From an uncultured Bacteroidia bacterium (GTDB taxonomy: Bacteria > Bacteroidota > Bacteroidia > NS11-12g > UBA955): a stretch of DNA of 64,000 nucleotides. The DNA lies in NCBI GenBank assembly GCA_943788195.1, contig CALSPH010000002.1:590004-654003 (forward strand). Reading direction: 5' to 3'. The position numbers and the translations under genes are program-made. The notes under the pieces are model-generated. The model saw nothing but the letters and a program-made list of their open reading frames with translations, was not told where the DNA came from and searched no databases. Of this stretch, positions 33,659 to 43,800 are shown in pieces; positions within the stretch are counted from its first letter, which is position 1; each line of letters opens with the position of its first letter.

Positions 33659-34180
33659 AGTTTATAAATCTCAACTCGAGTCACTAATTGACCGAGACGA
33701 TGTAACAAGAAAAACCGAAATTAAAAGAATTCAGGCTGAGATTGAAAAGTTTGTGACGCGACAAACCAACTTGCAAAACTTATTTCTTGACGGAGATATC
33801 ACCTCTTCTGATTACAACGAATGAAGAGTAGAATCGAGTCTGAGTTAAGTGATAAACAGGTTAAGTTGGAACGGTTGAAGTCCACGAAGAGTCCATTTAA
33901 AGTGTATTTGAATAAAACTCTCCCAATGATTGAAAACCTAAGTCATTATTGGGATAAGGCAGATGGAAAAACCAAAAAGAAGATTCTTGGTTGCATCTTT
34001 ACTGAAAAATTCGAAAATTTCGATTTTGAGAGTTGCAACAACATTTTCACTCCAGAGATAAAGTCTATTATGTTGGCCACCAAGGTTTTAAAAAGTAATA
34101 AAAATAAAAGGAGGTCAAAAATGACCTCCTGTCTAATATGGCTCCCCAACCTGGACTCGAACCAGGGACCTAGTGATTAA
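33659..34180 (+). pseudogene. serine recombinase, C-terminal remnant with frameshift
   Basis: From the inner edge of the IS6-like repeat a frame reads YKSQLESLIDRDDVTRKTEI, then FLDGDITSSDYNE and stops (TGA near 33823). A one-base shift continues at once with MKSRIESELSDKQVKLERL, then LPMIENLSHYWDKADGKTKKKILGCIF. This coiled-coil region and the 'DGDITSSDYNEMK' join are typical of the C-terminal part of large serine recombinases in Bacteroidota elements. The catalytic N-terminus and zinc domain are gone. The frame ends WLPNLDSNQGPSD, coded inside the tRNA-Asn gene read antisense. Truncated, frameshifted, inactive. Confidence 0.8.
34100..34130 (-). terminator. terminator of tRNA-Asn
   Basis: AGGAGGTCA (34109-34117) pairs perfectly with TGACCTCCT (34122-34130); on the minus strand it follows the tRNA and is followed by a T-rich tail. 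Confidence 0.85.
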
Positions 34181-34215
34181 CAGTCACTCGCTCTAACCAG
34201 CTGAGCTATTGAGGA
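34139..34215 (-). tRNA. tRNA-Asn (anticodon GTT), CCA encoded
   Basis: The minus-strand cloverleaf has acceptor TCCTCAA paired with TTGGGGA, an anticodon stem around CTGTTAA (anticodon GUU), T arm with TTCGAGT, discriminator G and an encoded CCA (34139-34141). A classic promoter lies upstream and a terminator downstream. A 16-bp piece of its 3' end is repeated at 32791-32806, and a serine recombinase remnant runs into it. Confidence 0.95.
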
Positions 34216-34230
34216 TTGTTTTGAGGATTG

Positions 34231-34261
34231 CAAAAGTAATTGGCTAGGTGTAATATTACAA
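34231..34261 (-). promoter_or_regulatory. promoter of tRNA-Asn
   Basis: On the minus strand TTG (34259-34261), a 20-nt spacer and TACTTTTG (34231-34238) give an exact Bacteroidota -33/-7 promoter, the same geometry as for tRNA-Glu. Confidence 0.65.
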
Positions 34262-34369
34262 GCAAAAAATAAAAATATTTTTACTCCCTTAAACCATCGG
34301 TTTGTTCCAAGTAAAAATTTACTTGCAGGTAAATCGATAAAAGAATTTAAACCTTACTTTTGCCCCGCA

Positions 34370-35161
34370 ATGTTTGATTTCCATAAATCCTACGAGGTCT
34401 ATTTTAGATACCAACACGAGAGCACCAAGGAGTATATTTTACCTGTGATACAGGAACGGATGAAGCTTGGAGCCCAAACTAGGATAATTGAAATTGGATG
34501 TGGAGAAGGCGGCAACTTGCTTAGCTTTATGGAGCTGGGTTGCGAGTGCATTGGGATTGATTTAGATGAACCCAAACTGAATACAGGTAGAACGTATTTT
34601 GACCAAACCGATTACAAAGATCAAGTTCAATTCATTCATGACGACATTTACAATAGAGAATCTGAATATCGAAACGCATTTGACGTAATACTTCTAAAGG
34701 ATGTGATAGAACACATCCACGACCAACAGAAATTAATCAATTTCATGCGTTTAATGCTCAAGCCCAATGGCATTATATTCTTTGCTTTTCCTCCTTGGCA
34801 CATGCCTTTTGGCGGTCATCAGCAGGTGATGCGCAAAAAAATTCCCAGCTTATTGCCTTATACGCATTTGCTCCCTTTACCACTCTATAAATTGTATTTA
34901 AAGGGAATGGGAGAATCGGATTCCAGCATAGCACATTTGGTTGAAATTAAAGAAACAGGAATAAGTATTGAACGATTTGAACGTTGCATCCGCAATGCTA
35001 AATTGAGCATCATTCTTCGGCAACTGTACTTAATAAATCCAAACTATAAATGGAAATTTGGACTTAAACCACGCAAGCTCTGGAAGTTATTTAGCGCTAT
35101 TCCATTTTTTCGAAATTTTTACTGCACAACGGCTTATTATATGATAGGCTCTAAACCATAA
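34370..35161 (+). CDS. class I SAM-dependent methyltransferase
   Basis: The 263-residue protein has a SAM-binding motif I (IIEIGCGEGGNLLSFMELGC), an acidic motif II (CIGIDLDEPKL) and motifs HDDIYN and ILLKDVIEHIHD, followed by a C-terminal part rich in aromatic and basic residues (PPWHMPFGGHQQVM). This resembles methyltransferases of small-molecule or glycan metabolism; substrate unknown. The -7 box TACTTTTG (34355-34362) ends 7 nt before the ATG. It leads a cluster with a membrane protein, rsmI and lnt. Confidence 0.85.
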   Translation: MFDFHKSYEVYFRYQHESTKEYILPVIQERMKLGAQTRIIEIGCGEGGNLLSFMELGCECIGIDLDEPKLNTGRTYFDQTDYKDQVQFIHDDIYNRESEYRNAFDVILLKDVIEHIHDQQKLINFMRLMLKPNGIIFFAFPPWHMPFGGHQQVMRKKIPSLLPYTHLLPLPLYKLYLKGMGESDSSIAHLVEIKETGISIERFERCIRNAKLSIILRQLYLINPNYKWKFGLKPRKLWKLFSAIPFFRNFYCTTAYYMIGSKP

Positions 35162-35166
35162 TAAAC

Positions 35167-35174
35167 TATATTTG
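35167..35174 (+). promoter_or_regulatory. -7 promoter box before the membrane protein/rsmI/lnt unit
   Basis: TATATTTG matches TAnnTTTG and ends 5 nt before the ATG at 35180. Confidence 0.45.
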
Positions 35175-35179
35175 CTTTA

Positions 35180-35629
35180 ATGGTGTGGGGCGAATTCATT
35201 AGCATTTATTTATTATCTACAACTAAGTTTCTATTGGGAATTGCTGGCGCTTTAGCGCTTGATATTCCGTGGATAGATGCTTTTTTAATCACCTCTTTTG
35301 GTGGCATTTCAGGTGTTATTTTTTACTTATTTGTCATGAAATTAATTGTCCGTTTTATTGAAAAAAGGGCACAAAAAGTTAAAATCAAGTTCAATAAGTG
35401 GAGACGTTTCTTAATCGCTTTGAAACAAAGAGGAGGCCTCTTGGGAATTGCTATTTTAACACCGCTCATTCTTAGTATTCCTGTGGGCATTGCTTTATCC
35501 GTTTCTTTAGGGAGTTCCAAAAGAAGAATATTAATATTTCATATTTCAAGTGTGCTTATTTGGTCCTTACTTATTTTTATTGTGAAATTTGGGATGGGTT
35601 ATGATTTACCAGAAACATTAGGTAAATAA
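35180..35629 (+). CDS. hypothetical small membrane protein
   Basis: The 149-residue protein has four hydrophobic helices (about 8-32, 34-56, 91-113 and 117-138) around a basic cytoplasmic loop (RFIEKRAQKVKIKFNKWRRF). The GLLGIAILTPLILSIPVG segment resembles the repeat unit of DedA- or small-multidrug-export-like proteins, but I cannot assign a family. Its stop overlaps the rsmI ATG by one base (TAATG), so the two are translationally coupled. Confidence 0.75.
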   Translation: MVWGEFISIYLLSTTKFLLGIAGALALDIPWIDAFLITSFGGISGVIFYLFVMKLIVRFIEKRAQKVKIKFNKWRRFLIALKQRGGLLGIAILTPLILSIPVGIALSVSLGSSKRRILIFHISSVLIWSLLIFIVKFGMGYDLPETLGK

Positions 35630-36303
35630 TGGATGGGAAGCTCTATATCGTGCCAACACCAATCGGCAACTTGGAAGATATAACACTCAGAGCTTTGCGT
35701 ATTTTGAAAGAGGTTGATCTCATTCTTGCCGAAGATACCCGTACCTCCAAAAAATTATTGAAGCATTATGAAATAAACAATGCATTGGCTTCTTATCACA
35801 TGCATAATGAGCATGATAAAGTTGCCGCATTGGTCAAGCAAATACAAGAGGGTAAAACCATTGCATTAATTAGTGATGCCGGGACTCCGGGCATATCAGA
35901 TCCGGGCTATTTGTTGGTTCTTGAAGCAACCAAAAATAATGTTGAAGTTGAATGCCTCCCAGGAGCCACGGCACTCATACCAGCCTTGGTTCAAAGTGCA
36001 TTACCTACTGACAAGTTTAGTTTTTACGGATTCTTACCTCAAAAAAAAGGCAGGAAAACTATTATCGAGCAAATTGGTAAAGAAGATCGCACGGTTGTTT
36101 TATATGAAAGTCCACATCGGATGAAAAAATTGGTCGAACAACTTTTAGAATATATTGGCGATCGGCCTTTTTCATACTCACGTGAGATTTCAAAGCTTCA
36201 TCATGAACAATATCGCGGTACAGTAAAAGAAGCGTTGAACCATTTAGAAGAAAATATTGTCAAAGGAGAATATGTTGTTGTAATAGGCAGATCGCATGAA
36301 TAA
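35629..36303 (+). CDS. rsmI: 16S rRNA (cytidine1402-2'-O)-methyltransferase RsmI
   Basis: The 224-residue tetrapyrrole-methylase-fold enzyme starts with LYIVPTPIGNLEDITLRALRIL and has LAEDTRTSKKLL, ALISDAGTPGISDPGY, EVECLPGATALIPAL and the FYGFLPQKKGRK motif, all RsmI signatures. It methylates C1402 of 16S rRNA in the decoding centre. It lacks the small C-terminal extension seen in some RsmI proteins (usual length 270-290). It overlaps the preceding gene by 1 bp and lnt by 8 bp. Confidence 0.95.
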   Translation: MDGKLYIVPTPIGNLEDITLRALRILKEVDLILAEDTRTSKKLLKHYEINNALASYHMHNEHDKVAALVKQIQEGKTIALISDAGTPGISDPGYLLVLEATKNNVEVECLPGATALIPALVQSALPTDKFSFYGFLPQKKGRKTIIEQIGKEDRTVVLYESPHRMKKLVEQLLEYIGDRPFSYSREISKLHHEQYRGTVKEALNHLEENIVKGEYVVVIGRSHE

Positions 36304-37885
36304 AATGAATGCATTTATTGAAAAACTCAGCCCTTTAAAAGTCGCTTTGTTAGCGGGTTTTGTTTTGGTTTTGGGCTGGTCTCCGCTGCCCACATTTCCT
36401 CTGCTTTTTGTAGGCATATTTCTGCTTCTGGTATTAAGTGAAAAACTAGAAAACGAATCCAATAGGCGCTTTGTTTGGCTTTTTTATATTGCCCACTTTA
36501 TCTGGAATATTGGAACCACTTGGTGGGTTTATAAAGCCAGTTTAGGAGGTGCAATATTTATGATATTCGCAAATAGTTTGTTGCAAATTACCCCGTGGGT
36601 ATTGCACCGTTTTACCAGAAGTGTTTTGGGCTCTAGCAAATCCCTAATCTTATTCATTTGTTTCTACATCGGCTTTGAGCATTTCCACCATGTTTGGGAC
36701 CTTTCCTGGCCCTGGCTTACTTTGGGCAACAGCCTGGGAAGCGCACCCATATTTGCCCAATTTTATGAGTTTACAGGCGTTGCTGGGGGCAGTATATGGA
36801 TATTACTCGGAGGTTTGGCCCTGTATAGCAAATGGGCAAAGCTGAAGTTTATGCACCCGCTTATTGCCATCATGGTGCCTGCGGTTATATCACTCTTTAT
36901 ATTTTTTATACGCGATTTTGACCGAGGTGAGCCCATCCAAGTTGGTTTAGTTCAACCCAATTTTGAGCCCCACGATGCAAAATTTGATATCGATCCACTT
37001 TTGCAATTGGACACTATGCTGCAGCAAATGGAAAAACTTGCACAACAAGGGGCGACATTGATGGTATTGCCTGAAACCGCATTGGTGGGTGGCATAGACG
37101 AGAGCATTCCATCTAAAGATCGAAAATTTTATCGTCTGGAACGGTTTATTGAAAAACATCCAGGCATTGCAATCATGGGTGGATGTGATTCATATCGCAT
37201 CTACAGTGAAAAGGCCACTGCAACGGCGCGGCAATCGCGTTATGATGAAAACATGTTCTATGACCAATACAATACAGGGTTTTATATTGACTCGTTGAAT
37301 TTGAGGCCCTTATATCATAAAGCGAAACTCGTTCCTGGCACAGAAATTATGCCTTACCCCGGTGTGTTTTCATTTTTAGACAAGGTTATGATTAGCCTAG
37401 ATGGGACCGTAAATAGTCTGGGACGCGATTACATTACTTTAAACTACTATAGTGGAGACAGTATTGCTTTTACACCTAGTATTTGTTACGAGAGCATATA
37501 TGGTGATTGGACCGCTAAATTTGTGCGTGATGGAGGCAACATTATTAGCATTATGAGTAATGATGGTTGGTGGGGTCAAACGTATGGTTACAAACAGCTA
37601 TTGCAATATGGCCAATTGCGGGCCATTGAAAACCGAAGATGGATCGCTCGAAGTGGAAACACTGGAATCTCTGGGGTAATTTCACCTAAAGGAATGCTGA
37701 GCAAGGCTTCAACCTTCTGGACACGTGATGCTATATTAGCTACAGTCTATCCTCGAACTGAACTCACGATGTATACTATATTAGGAGATTACATCAATCG
37801 GATTCTGTTTCTCGTTTGTCTTTTTGTAATTCCCAGTGTAATCGTTAAGTGGTATGTGAACCGCAAAAATAAAACGAAAACCTAA
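36296..37885 (+). CDS. lnt: apolipoprotein N-acyltransferase Lnt
   Basis: The 529-residue inner-membrane protein has about six N-terminal helices, a periplasmic nitrilase-like domain and a final C-terminal helix. The catalytic triad is visible: Glu260 (VLPETAL), Lys342 (YHKAKLVPGTE) and Cys397 (PSICYESIYGD). It adds the third acyl chain to lipoproteins using phospholipid. The start overlaps rsmI by 8 bp. Its 3' end overlaps the end of the convergent PKD gene by 4 bp. Confidence 0.93.
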   Translation: MNKMNAFIEKLSPLKVALLAGFVLVLGWSPLPTFPLLFVGIFLLLVLSEKLENESNRRFVWLFYIAHFIWNIGTTWWVYKASLGGAIFMIFANSLLQITPWVLHRFTRSVLGSSKSLILFICFYIGFEHFHHVWDLSWPWLTLGNSLGSAPIFAQFYEFTGVAGGSIWILLGGLALYSKWAKLKFMHPLIAIMVPAVISLFIFFIRDFDRGEPIQVGLVQPNFEPHDAKFDIDPLLQLDTMLQQMEKLAQQGATLMVLPETALVGGIDESIPSKDRKFYRLERFIEKHPGIAIMGGCDSYRIYSEKATATARQSRYDENMFYDQYNTGFYIDSLNLRPLYHKAKLVPGTEIMPYPGVFSFLDKVMISLDGTVNSLGRDYITLNYYSGDSIAFTPSICYESIYGDWTAKFVRDGGNIISIMSNDGWWGQTYGYKQLLQYGQLRAIENRRWIARSGNTGISGVISPKGMLSKASTFWTRDAILATVYPRTELTMYTILGDYINRILFLVCLFVIPSVIVKWYVNRKNKTKT

Positions 37886-40800
37886 CGCAGTAAATAGAAT
37901 ACTTCGTGGGCCGTTTCAGTAATGTTTCTCAATTCCGTTTGATAACTGTACTTCACAACGACTACATAATACCCTTCAGGGGAGTTCTTATCCGCATAAG
38001 TGCCGTCCCAACCTAAATCATTTATATCGCCTTCATACACCTTACCACCCCATCGATTATAGATTTCAAAAACCATCTCATCCACATCGAATGTCACTGG
38101 ACGATAGCGATCATTAATACCATTGGCATTTGGAGTAAATGCCGTGGGCAAGAAGAACCTGCAATTGATATCCTTTACACTGATATTAATGGTGTCTGAA
38201 TCTGTGCCACAGATATTTTTTGCAGTGACCCAATATTGACCCGCTCGCGTTACACGAAGTGCTGTATCTGAGGAACCGTTACCCCAAATAAAAGTACTAT
38301 TCCAACTGGTGGGTTTTAATAAAATGGATTCATGTTTACATATGCTGGTATCGTTTCCAAGGAAAGCATTCGGCAACGGATAAACTTGTGTAAACTGTTT
38401 GCTACTGTCAGTGCAGCCCTCCTGTGTGATTACATAAGTAACTGTATCACCCCATAAAATGCGAGGAACATATTGCTGATTTACAATGTTTTTCCCATAA
38501 AACTGCCCTCCAGATTGATTTGGGATGATGCTAATTCCTGCTTCATTTTCACAATAGAACTGTTTCAAAGGAGCAAATCGCGGATCTGGCATAGGTTTAA
38601 CACGCACTTTTATGCGCGCTGTATCAAAACATTGATTGGTAGAAATAGTGATCAAATCAACGCTTTTCAGCCCTGCATTAAGATAGGTTCTCCCGAAGGT
38701 ATCTGCAGTAGAGACTTCATCATTGTTCTCTCGCCATGAATAACCAGAAATGCCAAAAGAATCAAAAGATCGCTCACTAAAAAGGTAATAATTACCCCGT
38801 AGACATTGAACCGAATCATTTACCGTAATCCCTGAAATTGGTTTAGGGAATACACGTATCAATTTATAGGCAGAATCTACGCAACCACTATCTGACCTTG
38901 ACTCCAGTAAAACCCCATAGGGTCCTGAATTAGGATATCCCAACTGCCATGGATTGACATTTATTGCAGTAACTCCCCTACTATGCCAGGTGTAATTTAT
39001 GATATTGCCAGTCGGGATGCTTGAGTTATTGGTAAAGACAAAATTCTGGGTATTAACACACTGCGCACTGTCGTTAATTGAAAAGGCCGAAATGGGCATT
39101 GGATTAACCACCAGCATTTCTTTGGCTGAATCAATACATCCATAATTGCTAGTTGCATATAATACGGTTTCAAATGAACCATAATTTGAATGGGTGTGGC
39201 TTGGGTCCGTTTGTTGCGAACTATTGCCATCTCCAAAAAACCATTGATAGCTCATCTGTGTGCTATCAATTGATGAATTATTGGTATAAGTAAAAAGATT
39301 CCCATTCAGACATTGCGAAGGATTATTTACGACAAAAGAAGCCATTGGTTCCGGATGAACTAATACATCCACATTCCACGTATCCTTGCAACCATATATA
39401 CTCGTTGAAATATGCCGAACAACATAATCTCCATGATCAGGATACACTTCAGTCGGACTGTATAAACTGGAGGAATTCCCGTTACCAAAGTCCCACTCTG
39501 CACTAAGCACTCCATCCTCGATCCAACTTGTGTTTGCAAATACAAACTGATTGTCCCTTAAACATTGTCCAGAATCATTGATCGCAAATTGAGCATGGGG
39601 TGCTGGAACAATAAATATGGGCTGAATAGCCGTATCTCTGCACCCCTTATTCGTGGTATTTACCAAACTAACTTGCACCGTATCTTGACTTGTAAAGTTT
39701 CTGATTGGATTCATTAAATCAGACCAGTAAACTTGGTCGGCATACCAACTATCTGTCATGGTACCATAAACCAATGAACTGGTAGAGTTAAATAAAAACA
39801 AATTATCATTCTCACATTGAATCGAGTCTGATATCGTAAACTGTGAGCTGGGATCCGGATGAACCACGATATCTTGGAAGGTTGTATCCAAACAATTCTG
39901 ATTGCTTTCCACTACGTAGCGCAGGGTATAGTTTCCTGCAACTGGGAATAGCAAACTGGTATCCTTGCTACCGGAAAAGGGAGTATTAAATGTGTCCCAC
40001 TCAAAACGAATGAGTGAACCAGTAGGTATAGAAGAATTACCAATAAAACTGAAATTCTGGTCCTTAAAGCATTGTGCACTATCATTTACAGATAACAAGG
40101 CAAGGGGTTTATGATAAACCTCGAGCTGAATATTATGGGTGTCTTTGCAAGATTGGGACGAGTTGGCAATAAGTCGTACAGTATATATCCCAGCCTGAGG
40201 ATAAAAATGTCCGCCCTGAATCAACGTATCTAAATTACCATCGCCATAATCCCAATACGTTGCTGCGATTCCATCTTTTGCGTTGGACAGATTATTGAAT
40301 TGGAAATTCTGATTGTTGACGCATTGGCCACTATCATTAATCTCAAATAATGCATTGGGTACTGGATAAACCTGATGAACCAACCAAGCAGTATCTGCAC
40401 ATCCATATACTGAAGAACTGATTAATTGATGTCTATAGAAGGTATCTTTAGCAAATTGTCGACTTAATGATTTTGAGGTATCCGTTGTAGCATTGTCCCA
40501 AACCCAAAGTCTGCTTAAAAATCCGTAGGCAATGGAACTGCTATCGGTAAAAATATAGTTTTGATCATTTAAACATTGATTGAGGTTGTTGACGGTTGGC
40601 CTTGATAGTGGCATTGGGTACACTTCTACATTTTTGGTAATGCTATCTTTGCACCCAAAGAAACTGGCAGTAATCAGTTTCACTGATTTTACCCCATGCG
40701 AACCAAATTGATGCAATGGGTCTACCAAAACGGAAGATAATTCAGCATTAAAATCCCACTGATAGGTCATTCCTGTTCCTGCAACCACGCTTTGGTTGGT

Positions 40801-43800
40801 AAATTGAAACTGATTTCCTCGCAAACACTGCGTGCTCGTATCCACGGAAAAATCTGCAACCGGCTCTGGATGAACGATAACGGAACGAACCATGGTATCC
40901 CTGCAGTCTTTGTTGCTTAGAACAATTAATGAAACATCAAAAGTATCGGCTTGGGCATAGCTGGATATAAAATTGGCCAAAATGCTTGAGTCGCCATTGC
41001 CCAGATACCATTTACTGCTAAGTGCAGTTCCATCACTGATCCAACTGCTGTCTGAAAACTGAAATGCATTGCCATTCAGACATTGCTGATCAACTGGTAT
41101 CTTAATATATGCATTGGGTTTTGGGTAAATTATCACATTGGAAATTGAAGTATCCTTGCAGCCATTACTCAACTCCTTAATGAGCCAAATATCGGTGGGC
41201 CCAACCGTGTTAAATTTATATTTGAATGCAGAATCGCTGCCAATGTTTACCCCATTGTGCAACCAGGTTCTATTGGTTAAGGTTTCTTGACTCACGAAAG
41301 TATCCGCTAAATGAATTGAATCTCCATTGACACAAACAGACAAATCTGAAATAACAGGAGATGAAACAGGTGATTCAAGCACTTCAACCCATTTAATCGC
41401 GGTGTCCGTACAGTTCTTATCGGTTAAGGAAATTAATACTATTTCTATACTATCAAAGTTTGCAAATACCCGATTATAGTCTTGATTGAAACCTGAACCG
41501 CCATCTGAAGCATACCAGTAATTATATAATATGGTGTCAATTGCAATGGTTGAATTATTGATAAAAGTGAAGCTGTTTTGCGCAAGACATTGCACTGGAT
41601 TATTGATGCTAAAATCCGTAACTGGATTGGGGTAAACGCGCACCGTTTTGCGAATGGAATCTTTGCAACCATACAGGGATGTAGCGGTAAATTTTGCCTG
41701 ATAGTTACCTGTATCGCCATAGACATATTGAGGGTTCTTGCTGGGAGAAGTACCTCCATCTCCAAAATCCCAATGATAACTCAAGGACCCTTTCTTTACT
41801 GTTGCAGAGCCATAAAATGCATTCTTTTTCGTTTGACATGCGTTAGAAAATACATAATCCACCACCGGCTTGGAGTTCACATTTACGGTTTTAGTAATCG
41901 TATCAAAACAGCCTGCCCGATTTGTAACTCTTAATCTTACTCGGTAGGCAGTGTCATATGTATATAAATGTAATGGGTTCTGAATAAATGAACTCGTTCC
42001 GTCTCCAAAATCCCAGTTCCATAGATAAATCACGTCATTATATGCATTGGTTGCATCATAAAACTGCATTTGTTCTTCGATGCAAATATCTGTTGAATTA
42101 AAATTAGCCAGAGGTATGGGTGATATATAAACAGTCCGAACCAAGGAATCTTCACAGCCTTTACCCACTCTAATATGTAATACAACCCGATAAGCTCCGG
42201 TATCTGCATATTGGTGTATTGGGTTCTGTAAAAAACTCGAATCTCCATCTCCAAAAGTCCACCAAAGCGCTAATATCGTATCCGTATTGATTACCGTTGT
42301 ATTGGTGTAAGTAGTTGTATTGGTACTGCAATCGGTGGTATGTGAAAAACGAACGATAGGCTTTTCAAAAACAGTAATGGCTATAGCAGTATCATTATTG
42401 GCTAACAATGGAAAAGTATCCGCACATGTAATAGGAATACCATTATTTAATGCGTTTTTACGCGAAATTAGCTCAGGATAGAATGTGCCATAATTGGTAT
42501 AATTAAAATTAACATCTCCTTGACTGGTTGTATTTAGAATGTTATTCGAGGGGTTTCTAAACAGCCAGGTAAAACTATTGGCATTCACACTTTGATTCCT
42601 GAATGTAGTTAAATGGGGCTGACAACCCATGGTATCTGTAACAGGTGTAAACCGAGCAAATGGTGAAACGATAAAAAATGAATCAACTATGGAGTCTCTG
42701 CACCCCCTTGTATTCTCCGCGTAAAGCTTAATCCCTTGTGTTCCTTTGTCAAAGAATTTGGAAGGGTTTGCTTGCAAACTGGAACCCGATCCATCGTCAA
42801 ATGTCCAAATAAATAAACTGACACTATCATCTAAATGACCGAAATTATTTAAGCTGTCATAAACCGTTGATGCACTAAACAATTGCACCACTTGCGGACA
42901 GACCAAGGTATCAGAGGGCAACTGTATCTGTGATGTCACATCAAAAACTCGGAATGGATTACCCAGATTGGCAGTATCTAAACAACCCAAACTATCTCTT
43001 AATTCCATACGTATGGTATAATCACCAATACGGTTATAATTCAGGTAAATGTTGGACCCCGAATCCTGAAATCCATTCCCATCCCCTATATCCCAGCGAG
43101 TTCGTTCTTTTCCTTGTGCTGCGCGTGTATCATCGCGGAAATAATTGGGGTTTGGGTCCAACCAATAATTGCTGTTATTACCTAAAAGAACTGAATCGCC
43201 TAAACAGGCATATGATGCCGGTAAATCGATTCGATGTCGCACACCAATCCTCACTTGAAATGTATCTACACCGTCACATCCGTTGATATGCTGGACATAA
43301 TTTCTTACTTGATAAATGCCAGACTGGGTATAGGTATGAGATACTTTACCTAAGGTTTGAACTGTATCAATAGTTCCATCTCCAAAATTCCAAATGATTT
43401 GAACAATGGAGTCTTGCATGCTATCGCCAACAAAAAAATCATGTGTACTGTAGTTACAATATAAACTATCTGGATTGTATGAGGTAGCAATGGTTGGGTT
43501 CAACAGTCCAAATCGAATAATATGATGATAAAATCCTGTATCACGACAAACATTGCCCATGGAATCCAGACCATTTTCAATGATTAATCCCATGGTTACA
43601 TATCCATTCGAGTCGCATGGCAAATTATTATACCCATAATTATGACGATCTTCATTTAATCTCCAGTGGCTATTAAAATTTCCTGACTCCTCCGCACAGA
43701 GGCTATCCCACATGATATAATAACGCTGCCTACCGCAATTGGGCTGTGTTTGATTTAAATTAATAAAAACTGCTTTGGGTACTTCTGGTCCTACGCAAGG

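Noticed and set aside
33125-33665. Target-site duplication flanking the IS6-like element
   Set aside because: The 8-bp flanks (CTTAGATA and AAGTTTAT) differ, so no duplication can be claimed.
34135-34180. Coding of the WLPNLDSNQGPSD tail as a real protein end
   Set aside because: These codons lie within the antisense of tRNA-Asn; the reading is most likely an accident of recombinase and tRNA overlap.
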